DNA of 64,000 nt from NCBI GenBank assembly GCA_963693315.1, contig OY856186.1:85601616-85665615 (forward strand). The letters run 5' to 3'. The DNA comes from Diogma glabrata (lineage: Eukaryota > Arthropoda > Insecta > Diptera > Cylindrotomidae). A model generated the notes under the pieces. That model worked only from the letters and a program-made list of their open reading frames with translations, was not told where the DNA came from and searched no databases. Of this stretch, positions 44,590 through 55,255 are shown piece by piece (position 1 is the first letter of the stretch; the number at the start of each line of letters is the position of its first letter). The position numbers and the translations under genes were made by a program.

Positions 44590-44935
44590 AAAATTAAATA
44601 TCCAATTAGAATCATGCTCAATAATTTACAAAATTGAATGTGATTTTTGTGAAAAATTTTACATCGGGAAAACCGGAAAATGTTTTAAAGACTGATTTAA
44701 GGAATACCTGCCTAAGAAGAAAAATAAACAAAATTTAAAGTTTATTTTTGCAAACCATTTACATAATTAATAACAATAGCTACACCACTTTTAAAAAAAA
44801 ATTGAAGGCTTTACATTTATGTAGCCAAGGATCTTTAAAAGAATCACTTGATGAGTTTGAAATTTCCAAGGGATTTAAAACCCAACAAAATGTAATTTTA
44901 AATGATAAACTTTCATTTAATTCAAATATATAAAT
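44590..44935 (+). pseudogene. Penelope-like element fragment: GIY-YIG endonuclease end
   Basis: Plus strand. SIIYKIECDFCEKFYIGKTG carries the Tyr and YIG parts of a GIY-YIG nuclease, with the CxxC that Penelope-like elements have just before it. After an in-frame stop (where the conserved Arg region should be) it continues FKEYLPKKKNK and IFANHLHN. After a frame change it reads LKALHLCSQGSLKESLDEFE and ISKGFKTQQNVILNDKLSFN, the usual C-terminus. In such elements this nuclease cuts the target for retrotransposition. The fragment lacks the RT and sits in the noncoding part of hAT copy 2. Sequence matching hAT copy 1 resumes at 44936, directly after the stop. Confidence 0.8.
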
Positions 44936-45616
44936 ATATAAAACTGAAAACAAACAGTATGAGTATGTATCAACCTACAAAAATTTGCAAAACTGCAGTA
45001 ATTGCATAACTGCCATTTTATTCCACAGTAATTATTTTTGTGTCCATTGAAAAACGATCTATTTCAATTTATTCTTTGAGTTTCAAGATAAAGGAAAAAA
45101 AATTATTTTGAGATCATTTGCAAACACGGTAATTTGATTGTTTGTTAGTTTCCTTAGGTGTTTGCAATTAATTTGTTTGAAATGTAAAACATATATTAGG
45201 TAGTAAGGTTAAGCGGATATTTTAGAAATCATTTTGGAATAGAGACATTGTAACTCAATGGTGCCACCCTATCGACAAAGGGTGCCACATTATCGACGTA
45301 AACCACTTTTCCTATACATTATTCAGCGTATGTGTTTTCAGACCTGGTCATTAAATAATCATGCTAAACAATATATCGTAAAAAACGGTCAATATGGTAT
45401 CTATAGGAATATTCAAAGCTATTGAGTAATTGTGGTGATGGGATTCAATGCTCAACATGTTGATTCGATTAATATTGTTAAAACTTTATTTCACGTAATA
45501 ACTCAAAAATTTTAAAAAGTAGAATAGATTCTTTTTGAACCAATAACACATTTATAGGACACATTTATAAGTTATCACAATTTATAAATTAAAATTATAT
45601 GGATAACCTGGTTAAA

Positions 45617-46692
45617 ATGGTTTCTAAGTGATTTATCGTTGAAAACATGTGATGGTTTGTTTAAGTTGTTTACGTTCGGGTGTCACCCCAAAACGGTTTC
45701 GAAGTGATTTATCGTTGAAAACATTGTGATGGTTTGTTTAAGTTGTTTATGTTCGGGTGTCACCCCAAAACGGTTTCGAAGTGATTTATCGTTGAAAACA
45801 TTGTGATGGTTTGTTTATGTTTTTTACGTTCGGGTGTCACCCCAAAACGGTTTTGAAGTGATTTATCATTGAAAACATTGTGATGGTTTGTTTAAGTTGT
45901 TTACGTTCGGGTGTCACTCCAAAACGGTTTCGAAGAGATTTATCGTTGAAAACATTGTGATGTTTTGTTTAAGTTTTTTACGTTCGGGTGTCACCCCAAA
46001 ACGGTTTCGAAGTGATTTATCGTTGAAAACATTGTGATGGTTTGTTTAAGTTGTTTACGTTCGGGTGTCACCCCAAAACGGTTTCGAAGTGATTTATCGT
46101 TGAAAACATTGTGATGGTTTGTTTATGTTTTTTACGTTCGGGTGTCACCCCAAAACGGTTTCGAAGTGATTTATCATTGAAAACATTGTGATGGTTTGTT
46201 TAAGTTGTTTACGTTCGGGTGTCACCCCAAAACGGTTTCGAAGTGATTTATCGTTGCAAACATTGTGATGGTTTGTTTAAGTTTTTTACGTTCGGGTGTC
46301 ACCCCAAAACGGTTTCGAAGTGATTTATCGTTGAAAACATTGTGATGGTTTGTTTAAGTTGTTTACGTTCGGGTGTCACCCCAAAACGGTTTCGATGTGA
46401 TTTATCGTTGAAAACATTGTGATGGTTTGTTTAAGTTTTTTACGTTCGGGTGTCACCCTAAAACGGTTTCGAAGTGATTTATCATTGAAAACATTGTGAT
46501 GGTTTGTTTAAGTTTTTTACGTTCGGGTGTCACCCCAAAACGGTTTCGAAGTGATTTATCATTGAAAACATTGTGATGGTTTGTTTAAGTTGTTTACGTT
46601 CGGGTGTCACCCCAAAACGGTTTCGAAGTGATTTATCGTTGAAAACATTGTGATGGTTTGTTTAAGTTTTTTACGTTCGGGTGTCACCCCAG
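45617..46692. repeat. 77-bp tandem array with higher-order periodicity at the hAT right end
   Basis: The landmark CGGGTGTCACCCC begins at 45677 and recurs every 77 bases up to 46678: 14 occurrences, 13 exact intervals, no indels. One shorter unit precedes it. Unit variants alternate (GTTGTTTACG versus GTTTTTTACG). Units 3-6 and 7-10 share the same sequence of variants (TTTATG in 3 and 7, ATCATTG in the stretch before 4 and 8), so a 308-bp block of four units was duplicated. hAT copy 1 has only one unit at the same place. Each unit holds the palindrome GGGTGTCACCC next to the element's terminal repeat. Confidence 0.95.
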
Positions 46693-46759
46693 AACGGGTG
46701 ACACCCGGGGCGGACCGCCCCCCCCCCGCCCCCCCCTAGCTACGCCTCTGGATAAGGAA

Positions 46760-49700
46760 AAAAATATTTCGCAAATGATGGGAAACATAAATTAAAGGTG
46801 ATCCGAGTTACGAGGGTGAAATGGGGTGAGCTTTAAGGGTTAGAAAATGATTTTTCACGATTTTCAGCGAAACTATAGAGTATAGATCTTCTTTTGAAAA
46901 AAGTTGAAAATAAAAGTTGTAGGTAATAAAAAGGTCTATAACTTTTATATACGCCATTTTTTCACATAACCTAAAATTTGCCGTGAAAATAGAAAAAAAC
47001 GAGAAAAAAGGTCTTTTCGTTTTTAATGTTTATCTCCCACAAAAAAAAATTTTTTTTCACACAATTTGGTGAAAACGTACCTATATGTCCCTAAAACGCT
47101 GAAATTTTTAGGAATCAAAATATTTATTTTTACGTTTGATTTTAATTTTAATTCAAAAAAGTTTCATTTTCACATGAAAATTCTCCTGTGCTGGAAACAG
47201 TTTTAAAAAAAAATCAGTAATCTTTATTTTTGTTAAAACGTCTACTTTTAGATCGTGTAAAAAAATTAACATTACCATGGAATGGTAATGTTAATTTTTT
47301 AATTGTTATGTTAATTTAATTGTTAATGTTAATTTTTTTTGTATCCATGGTAATGGATTTTTACAAAATAGCTCAAAATGTTTGTTAGCATCTTTACTAT
47401 GCACTTCTTTCATTAAAACATTGAATTTGTTTGTTTTGTAAAATATGCGATCCAGAAACCGGAATAACTTTTTTGTTCACCGAAAAAATTGGTTTTTCGC
47501 GAATATCTCAAAAGCAAGAGCTAACCTAAAAAAATGAATAGGGTATTCAGCAGGTTAAAATCTACAATAAAAGTTGGGTTTCAGTTAGGGAGACAAAAAA
47601 AGATCAAAATTTGTAAACTAGTGTAATCGGGGGTGTAAATATTGTACAGATGTTGTTGGTGATGATGAGCTAAATATTTAGCTTTGCGGAAATAATTATA
47701 AACTTTGTAAATTACAAATAATAAACATAAAGTAATAGATAATAAAAAATATAAATAATAAAGGTAGCACTACGAAATTCACAATTCTGTTCAATTATTC
47801 ACATATATTTAATGCAATTCAATTATTCACATTTTCAAGATTCATATAGAAATATTTTATTGACTTAACGACGCTTTAGATCGACCAGACAATAGTAAAG
47901 AATGCAAAAGGTTTGTCATAACTAAGATATTTATCGCGAAAAAATCGATCTACTCGGCGTTCGAAAATACAAAGGTTTAAAAGCTCGAGCTTACTTAAAT
48001 GGTAGAACTTTGCCAGCTCTAATTGCAGGTAAAGTGACTGAAATTTTACCAGATCGAAACTTTCCCGTTACACACAATACACGAAAATTATCACGAAACG
48101 ATGACAGCAATAGCAGCATGCTTACAATTTCTTACGCCCGAAAAACTGTTTATATTTGTTGCTGATTTCTTTTACCTTGTTTTATATTTTTGTTGGAACA
48201 CTACAATTTTCATTCATGAAAGTATTTTGTTATCCAAAATGTGATCTACTACCCGCATTGGCATTACTCTTTAATGCAGTAAATCTATCTATTCAATAAC
48301 TTCCTGTGCGATTGCTAAATTTTAGGTAAAATACCAGATTTTATGCAATAATAAATAAGTATAAGTTATATTATTTTTATTTAATTTTTGGCCACTTGTT
48401 AATCAAGTCGTTTAATTCTTGTTTCTTTTCTATTTCTTAAAATTTACCAATCCCACCGCTGTCACCCATTAAAACTGGAATGAAATTAAGTTTGGTTTTT
48501 AAATAAAAACTATTTTTAGTTTATTCGTTTTTTCAATTATTTTTTATTCTATTTACTGTTAAAAATTACGTCATATTTTTAAATAAATATATGTATTTAT
48601 ATAATTTTCATTGTAATAATTTTATTTATAATTTACATAATATAATTGTTATAATAATAATCATAATTATTGGAGAATAATAATCTAATTTAATTATAAT
48701 TTAATTTTTCGTCTTGTGACAATCGGTTAATTTTTTGTAAAAAATTTTAATTAACTTTTTAGTGACCGATAATAATTGATCGTTTTCTTTTTAATAATCT
48801 TACAACGAACACGTAAATTTTTAAATAAATGATTAAATTTGAGCTTGAATTTTTTTTATATATATTTCAATTACAGGTAGTCGACATAATAAACAGTTGG
48901 AATGTTATTGTTATATTTAGATGCCAACGTACTATCCGGAATCCAAATGTATAATTTGATTGAATCCTATAGTAGCTGAGAGGAAAATAATTACAATTCA
49001 CTTCCTTTACAGTGTCTGTCTAGTGTCTAGAAACGATGGTCCAGAAAAACTGGTTCACCTTTAAACTTTATAATCAATTTCCTGTAAAAAAAAACTAAAA
49101 AAATATTGAAATCAGATATTATGTTAATGAGATGAATATAAATTTAATTTAATATCAAATCATTTTTTTTAATATTAACAATAATTATTTAAAAATATTG
49201 TTTACAGATATCCTTAAATTTGCTTTAATTATAATATTCCGGTTTTTGACATCGGAAGATTTTCGTAGAATTTATATTGCATTGATTGCTGATTCATAAG
49301 AAAATTTATGATGGCGCTAGTTTTTGTTGTGCAGCAGAATGAAGGATAACTGTATCGCTTAATATAATTATCAAATTATTCGTGTAAAATTTTTGGTTTT
49401 TAAGTAATTAATTAATGTTTTTGAAAAAAATTTACAGTTAAGTTTTAATTTATTTTGAATAATTATTTTTTTCTAGTTTAATCATTTAATTAAAATTTAT
49501 AATTTTATGACTTCTTTTTTTTTGTATATAAATGTTGTATATTGAAAATAGCGGATGAAGCAACCTTTTTGTTTATATTTTAAGTTTTAAAAAATTGTTG
49601 TTTTTTGCATATTATTTCTTTTTAAATTAATTAATTAATTTTGTACCCGAGTTTATTTATATATTTTATTTGTTATTTTTTCAATGATTTTTACTTTTTT

Positions 49701-50580
49701 ATTATTTTATTTTTTTTTTTCTAAATATGAATAAAAAAATTTGTAATTACAAAAAATATTTGATTTTATTTAATTTGTATTTTCACAATATTTTCATGAA
49801 AAAATAAAGATTTCTATTTGTTTTTTAGATATTTTTATTGATTTTTAAGTGTGTTTGTGTGTTTTTAAGTGTTATTTATAATTTTGAATATAAAGTTGTT
49901 AAAATATTTTGTAGAAAATGGTCATGGATAAGACTAAACTGGACACATGATACTCAATATAATAATCAGGAGAAAACTTATATAGTTATTGACATTTAAA
50001 TAATAAAACTTGTGTTATCGACAAATACTAGCATATTGCACATATTTTCTCCAATCCAGTAATAACAATTATATTCCATTCCAAAAAAGGATAAACTTTA
50101 AAATCATTAAATAAATAAACATTTTATAATTATAAATCGGTAAAAAGGCACATTTCAAACATAGCTTGGTTATAATTTAATTTAAAAATTTTTATTTCAA
50201 ATAAAAAAATTGCTTCAGATTGTAATTTTATTTATAAATTTTTTAATTTATTTAATATTAATAAAAATGTTTTTAGTATTAAAAACACTAGATCGCCGTT
50301 TGGTAAAATATTTGACATAATATTGTGTTCATTCTTTAATATTAATAATTTCACTTTATTTATTAATTTAATATTTTATTTGGCAGTGAAATAATTGAAG
50401 TAGATTAGTTTGCATGTATATTTTATAATTTAATTTTTATATAATTTTATTATTTTTTTTATTAATGTAAATTTAATAACAAAAATTTTAAGAACAGGTG
50501 TTTGTGCTATTTATAGTGAATAATTTTTGGAAATATTAAAATGCATATAAACTTGTGATGGATGAAACGTTAATCTATAC
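46760..50580. other. No gene; extremely AT-rich, one perfect hairpin
   Basis: No frame I can support. 46760-47640 has the look of old interspersed repeat; a 17-bp perfect hairpin lies at 47260-47300. From about 48480 the sequence is dominated by AATTAATT/TTTATTT words. Confidence 0.45.
47260..47300. repeat. Perfect 17-bp hairpin
   Basis: AAAAAATTAACATTACC pairs perfectly with GGTAATGTTAATTTTTT across a 7-base loop; parts of the arms recur just downstream (TTAATTGTTAATGTTAATTT, and ATCCATGGTAATGG). Confidence 0.8.
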
Positions 50581-50720
50581 ATGATTTAGAAATATTTCCC
50601 ATATTCGTAGAAATCTACGATTATTAAGTTTAGAAAGTGTAATTTTACAGGTACAGTGGTTTCAATCCAAAGGTTTAAAAAAGCGTCCATCAATACCTCA
50701 GAACTCATGTTATTGTGGAA

Positions 50721-50799
50721 GGTGAGGACTGAGGTGGTGATAGGTGAGGACTGAGGTGGTGATAGGTGAGGACTGAGGTGGTGATAGGTGAGGACTGAG
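50721..50799. repeat. 22-bp tandem repeat
   Basis: GGTGAGGACTGAGGTGGTGATA repeated about 3.6 times with no visible change. GC-richer than its surroundings. Confidence 0.9.
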
Positions 50800-50837
50800 C
50801 AGAGGTAAACGAGTACAGTTCTGGGTATTATCACAGG

Positions 50838-52776
50838 CTGGGTTACCAACTCGTACTTTTTACTCCGAAGACTTCGGGTTTGAACGTACGTCTTCGGAGC
50901 TCCGGAGCTAGGAGCATTTCTCCGGGTTTTTGTAAATAATAGTTCATTCCGGTCAAGAAGTGAGAATAAATTTTTTTTATGCGAAAAGTAAACTCACTAG
51001 TGTAAAGAAATAACAAATTATAGTTTACTATGGTTTTTCATATAATTTTACAAAGTATTTTAAACAACATAACCATGAAAAAATAGAATATGGATTTTGA
51101 ATGTTTTGTTATCGATTTATAACTTTATAATTTATAGTAAATATCGATTATATATTAGTATCATAGAAAAAATTGCATTTCCTACGCGAGATAAAAACGT
51201 TTTTCGTTCGTAAACATGTCTCACTCGACGCTAGCGCGACTCGTGAACAAATGTTTACTCACGAAAAAAACAATGTTTTCATCTCTTGTAGGAAAATATA
51301 CTAATAAGTAAATATTATCATGGTATAATCGAATTATAGAATGTACGTAGCAGAGAAAACATTTTTTGGTAATCGATTCCACCGGTATACAAAATGTCTA
51401 TGGTCTATAGCTTATAAGAATGCGAAGATTGCCTTGTGACTTGTGAAGATCTTCGTAGTGGAGGTATTAAGTGATTAATTTCTTTAGAGCATAGCGTAGT
51501 ATAGTCTAAAAGCTCCAACAACTCTTGTATGATTCAGTGAATTACCTGATGTTATCATTGGATCATCAATACACGCCTATGAACTATGGCGACAAAATTT
51601 ACAGGTGTCTGGTACTGCAATGCAACCCATGTATGGGAGTTGAATTCGTGGATCGGTCGTATTAATTCTTTATACAGTTATTTCAGATGGAGAGATAAAA
51701 CATTTACTGCAACATAGGAAGCCAAGTTGTTGGGACTCTAATTTCGCCACAGAACAAATATGATCGTGCCATTTTCGTTTGTGGTTTACATTAGTACGCA
51801 ATAGTTTAAGTGCAGGTGAGTTTAATAATGCTTGTCTGGAAAACGTTGCATTAGAGCTAAACGTTGCATTGGAGCTGTAGGTCTTATAGGACAAAACTAG
51901 AATTAAATGTCATAAGGTTCAGTTTACACCAGTCTAGAATTGATTCAAGTTCAAAATTCATTCAAGATGCAAGGATTCAACCATTTTTCTACGATTATAA
52001 TTAGCAGTTAGACTAGATAACTGTTTCTTCCTTTCTTCTTCATTCTCTTAAAATGAATGTAAGATAGAACTTCGGAAAAGCTATATATTGGGTTTGTGGT
52101 GATTGATAATAAATCGTTGATAAAGATCAGAAAAGGGTTGGCGAAAAACCGAACCCTTAGGAATACCGGCTTGAATTGAGAATTTATCCGTAACAACACC
52201 AACTACTATAAGAGATGTCTGGGATAAAAAGAACAAAAATAAAATTAATTTAATAAGACCCCGATGCCAAACTCTGTCAAACGCCTTGGATATATCAATG
52301 GTATGAGACTCACCAAAGTCATGAACTGCTTTACCATATTTCTCCGTAAAGACTGGATTAGGTGCGGTGATGAAGATATTATGAATTGTGTCTTTAAGAG
52401 AATCAAATGCTTCCAAGGAAATAATAAAAACAAAAACCAGAAGGAAGAAATAGAAAATCACAACAAAGGTTCGTCCGCAATGATTCGTTCGTTAAGAAAA
52501 TAAAATATATTTTAAAAAAATTGAGGTCGGCGATAAGAACAAATACTTCACGACAAGTGTACAAACATTTCTCGACGTTTTGGATCATAACCAGTCTAAC
52601 TCGGCACACAAAAATTTCCGTCTGAGTGCCATTAAAATGTTTTAAGGAAAATTGGAAACGACAAACAAATGTTAGTCTTCACCAAGCACTATATCAAACA
52701 CTTCCCGTAGACCAAAGTATAGGATAAGACCATAGGATTTCTTCGGGTTTATGTTGTGTAATAGTTGGTAACCCTG
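50838..52776. mobile_element. Candidate DNA element bounded by 14-bp inverted repeats
   Basis: CTGGGTTACCAACT on the left and CAGGGTTACCAACT as reverse complement of the right end. ATCACAGG precedes the left end and TTCACAGG follows two bases after the right end, which might be a decayed 8-bp duplication but is offset. The interior carries a decayed non-LTR RT on the minus strand and no transposase. The boundary call is tentative. Confidence 0.35.
51480..52430 (-). pseudogene. Reverse transcriptase remnant of a CR1/L2/Jockey-like retrotransposon
   Basis: Minus strand, several frames. HTIDISKAFDRVWHRGLI is motif A with its Asp. Next, AGIPKGSV stands in place of GVPQGSV (motif B), then LIFINDLLSITTNPIYSF followed by SEV where FADD-type motif C should be, so the catalytic Asp pair is lost. 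Further on: RKWHDHICSVAKLESQQLGF and CFISPSEITV (thumb), then IDDPMITSGNSLNHTRVVGA at the far end. It belongs to the same broad group as the elements at 1.1, 7.0 and 8.6 kb, but is the most decayed. The 5' part before motif A is absent. Confidence 0.75.
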
Positions 52777-53115
52777 AATTCACAGGTTATATACGAACAA
52801 AACGAATAATTCTCAATTTAATCGATTAAACGTTCCAAATAGAATCGATTCAATTCCATTCATATGAAGCGAATATATTGAAAAAAGCGATCTTTTATAG
52901 ACTGATTCTTGAAATATTGCTACTTTATTGTTATTTTAAATATTGTTTCGTTGTTTTTCTGTATTTAAAAATTAAACTATAATTTTGTACCAAACACGAA
53001 ATAATGTATTAAGGCCGTGATGATAATGTACTAGAAATGGAGCGAAAAATTACGTCAATGTCAAATTGCTAACAAAAATATAATCATCAATTTCATCAGA
53101 ATAGTATATTATTTA

Positions 53116-53939
53116 TTAAGAGCAGAAAGTACTACATTGCAGCTCGTGCATGAAAATTGCTGGTTGAGGCGCAACCGAAATCAGCAATCATGCCAGAGCA
53201 GCAATGTTACTTTCTGCTCAAAGTATACCTACTATTTTTTTAACGACTGCCGACAAATACGATTAAAGTTGCCAAGGAGGCATTTATTTGTTGATTAAAA
53301 AACGTATCGGACGTCAAGTTAAAATTTTAAATTAATAAATTTAAAATTTATACAGAGTTTATATCTATTTTTAAACAAAGATAATTTAAAATGAGCAGTA
53401 GTGATGAAAGTGATATAATTAGCACTTCACCTCATATAAAAGAAGCAGCCAACAATTTAACTTTAGATCTGTTGCCTGGAAAATCTTAAGTCCGGTATGA
53501 AAAACCTACCTATTATTTATCAATTGGTGTAAGAACAAAAAAGCAGGAAATTTTATTCGTGATGTGTTTTTTGGCATATTTTGGTAAACTATCGCAGACA
53601 AAAAAGTCTTCAACAATGAGGTCAAATTATTCAATGTTAAAATCAACATTCATCGTTAAAGAAAATTTGGATATTAATAAATATAAAAGATTAATGCCTT
53701 TTGTAAAGAAGAAGTCCTCGGGTTATAGAGCCAAAAAATCAAAAGTGTTTTGGAGAGAAGAAATTAATAAATTTTAATATTATATCTTTGTCCATTATGT
53801 CTTTTGTTTTACTTGTGTTTTTACTTTCCGCTTAAGAGCAGAAAAAATTAAAAAATGCTCGCAAAAGAGCAAAAGCCAAGTTTCTCTTTTAACCTGACAG
53901 ATAGAAAACATTATTTTCTATGACAGTCGTTAAAAAAGA
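53116..53939 (+). mobile_element. Candidate tyrosine-recombinase element remnant with flanking repeats
   Basis: A recombinase-like pseudogene (53391-53777) lies between TTAAGAGCAGAAA direct repeats (53116-53128 and 53832-53844). It is also bounded by inverted TTTTTTAACGACTG (about 53234-53247) and CAGTCGTTAAAAAA (about 53922-53935). The left side also holds an imperfect 100-base hairpin (53120-53219) that starts and ends with GAGCAGAAAGTA and its inverse. Direct and split repeats are usual for tyrosine-recombinase elements such as Crypton or DIRS, but the boundaries here are inferred. Confidence 0.4.
53391..53777 (+). pseudogene. N-terminal (core-binding) part of a tyrosine-recombinase-like protein
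   Basis: Starts MSSSDESDIISTSPHIKEAA with an acidic leader and LTLDLLPGKS then a stop. After a frame change it continues FLAYFGKLSQTKKSSTMRSN, then YSMLKSTFIVKENLDINKYK and SGYRAKKSKVFWREEINKF. I recognise this arrangement (a core-binding helical domain ending in KSKVxxxEEI) from a family of phage-integrase-like proteins common in insect genomes. Family knowledge: the catalytic Arg-His-Arg-Tyr domain should follow, but the frame stops at 53777 and nothing similar is seen. It is truncated and broken. Alternative: a domesticated relative's processed fragment. Confidence 0.58.
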
Positions 53940-54180
53940 TTATTTTCCAATGCGGGAAATATTATTCCTCAAAATTTAAATGAACTCGTATTAATTCTTG
54001 AATTTGCTCAGGGCTGATATTTGGATAGCATGATTTTCATATATTTCAGTTCAGTTGTTAAATTTTTGCGATATATTGCATTTGTTTTTTAATATTTTGT
54101 TTGTTATTATTTCAAACCAATGAATTTTTGTGATATTTTTATTAATTTATTATTTTCATGTTATGTATTTTACAATTTGC

Positions 54181-54584
54181 CAGGGACTGAAACCGAACCC
54201 GAACCTGAACCCAAATGGGTTCAGGTTCGGTCTTTTTATAAACCATGAACCCGAACCCGAACCCGAATCCAAAAAACTCAGGTTCGGGTTCATTAATAAA
54301 TATAAATATATATATATATTTTCCTACGCAAGTAAGCGTAGAGAGGCTTTCTCAGCTTTGAAATTTGTATTGTCGCCACAAAGAGCAAACTTAAAAGAAG
54401 AAAATTTAAAAAATATTTTTATCTTAAATTAAATTGTTTTTTGACAAATAAATAAAATATATTGTACTCTTTTTCTAAATTTTGAACCCGAACCGAACCT
54501 TAAACCGAACCGGAACCTGAACTTTCTATTTTGATTAACCCGAACCTGAACCCGAACCCAATTTTTTCAGGGTTTCAGTCCGTG
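54181..54584. mobile_element. 404-bp hAT derivative with 8-bp target duplication
   Basis: Left end CAGGGACTGAAACC; the right end as reverse complement is CACGGACTGAAACC. Both are flanked by CAATTTGC (54173-54180 and 54585-54592). Subterminal regions are full of GAACCCGAACC-type repeats in both orientations. The plus-strand frame inside retains the transposase tail (REAFSALKFVLSPQRANLKE, then ENLKNIFILN), the dimerisation end of a hAT transposase. It is therefore an internally deleted derivative of an autonomous hAT not present here. Confidence 0.9.
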
Positions 54585-54592
54585 CAATTTGC

Positions 54593-54760
54593 CCTTAATA
54601 TAATATATTTGTCCCTTAATAATAAATTGTTGTTTATATACATTTCTGCCATGGTTTATTTATTTTAAAAAATTTTTTAAAACATCAATTAATCAAAGAT
54701 TTTTCCGGAATCTATTTTTTTAAATTTGATTAATCGGTTTTTCAATAAAATCCCGTCACT
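54593..54760. other. No gene seen
   Basis: AT-rich spacer. Confidence 0.4.
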
Positions 54761-54765
54761 ACTAG

Positions 54766-54870
54766 TCCCTGGGCCCACGCCGATTTCATGTGATGATTAC
54801 CACATATTTTATACTTCGAGAGGTGCCTGTCCTTGACGAGTCCGAAAACTTTTGTTTGGCGGCCCAGGGA
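54766..54870. repeat. 105-base inverted-repeat structure with GC-rich arms
   Basis: TCCCTGGGCC(CAC)GCC pairs with GGCGGCCCAGGGA. Between the arms are a small hairpin (ATGTG/CACAT) and the string CCTTGACGAGTCCGAAAAC. The GC-rich closing stem stands out in an AT-rich area and would fold strongly as RNA or cruciform. Confidence 0.6.
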
Positions 54871-54907
54871 TTATACAGTTTAATTTTATAGCATAACGAA
54901 ACATTTA

Positions 54908-55255
54908 CACCCCGATTACTGAAGTCGTGTCACATCAGGTGACATGACTATAGACATGTCACGTCGCTTAAAAATTGGTATTATTGAAGTCGATAAAAAC
55001 GGTCACCACTAAAACTAAAAATTCTGAAACGAAAAAACTCCAAAACTAAAAAAAACTTACATTTTACGTTCTTCAATTTCACAAAAACAAAGACGTTTGA
55101 AAAAATTATTGTCACATGGAAAACTGACTAAAATATCATTTAAAGTGACATCTGTCGTATAAAATCACTTGAGTCGTAAAAAACGACTTCAACAATACGA
55201 AAATTGATGCGATGTGAATTTAAAGTGATATGACTTGCCTTCGGTAGTAGGGGTG
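54908..55255. mobile_element. 348-bp MITE-like element with inverted ends
   Basis: CACCCCGATTACTGAAG on the left and CACCCCTACTACCGAAG as the reverse complement of the right end (14 of 17 identical). Similarity continues in patches (GTCACATCA and GTCATATCA). The flanks do not give a clear duplication. No coding capacity. Confidence 0.6.

Larger units (their letters stand above)
41318..46750 (-). mobile_element. hAT element copy 2, both ends and 8-bp target duplications present
   Basis: Left end CAGTGGCGTAGCTAG and reverse-complemented right end CAGAGGCGTAGCTAG differ at one of 15 positions. The identical octamer GATAAGGA flanks both ends (41310-41317 and 46751-46758). The transposase lies on the minus strand in broken pieces (41433-42512, 43034-44275). 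Three later features are nested: a TA-flanked MITE (42583-43027), a Penelope-like fragment (44590-44935) and a tandem expansion of a 77-bp subterminal unit (45617-46692). Copy 1 at 16.1-22.8 kb is the same family. Confidence 0.92.

Noticed and set aside
45617..46692. CRISPR-like array
   Set aside because: Units are contiguous 77-mers with no variable spacers; eukaryotic hAT context explains it.
53391..53777. Intact integrase gene
   Set aside because: Stop and frameshift in the N-terminal region and no catalytic domain downstream.
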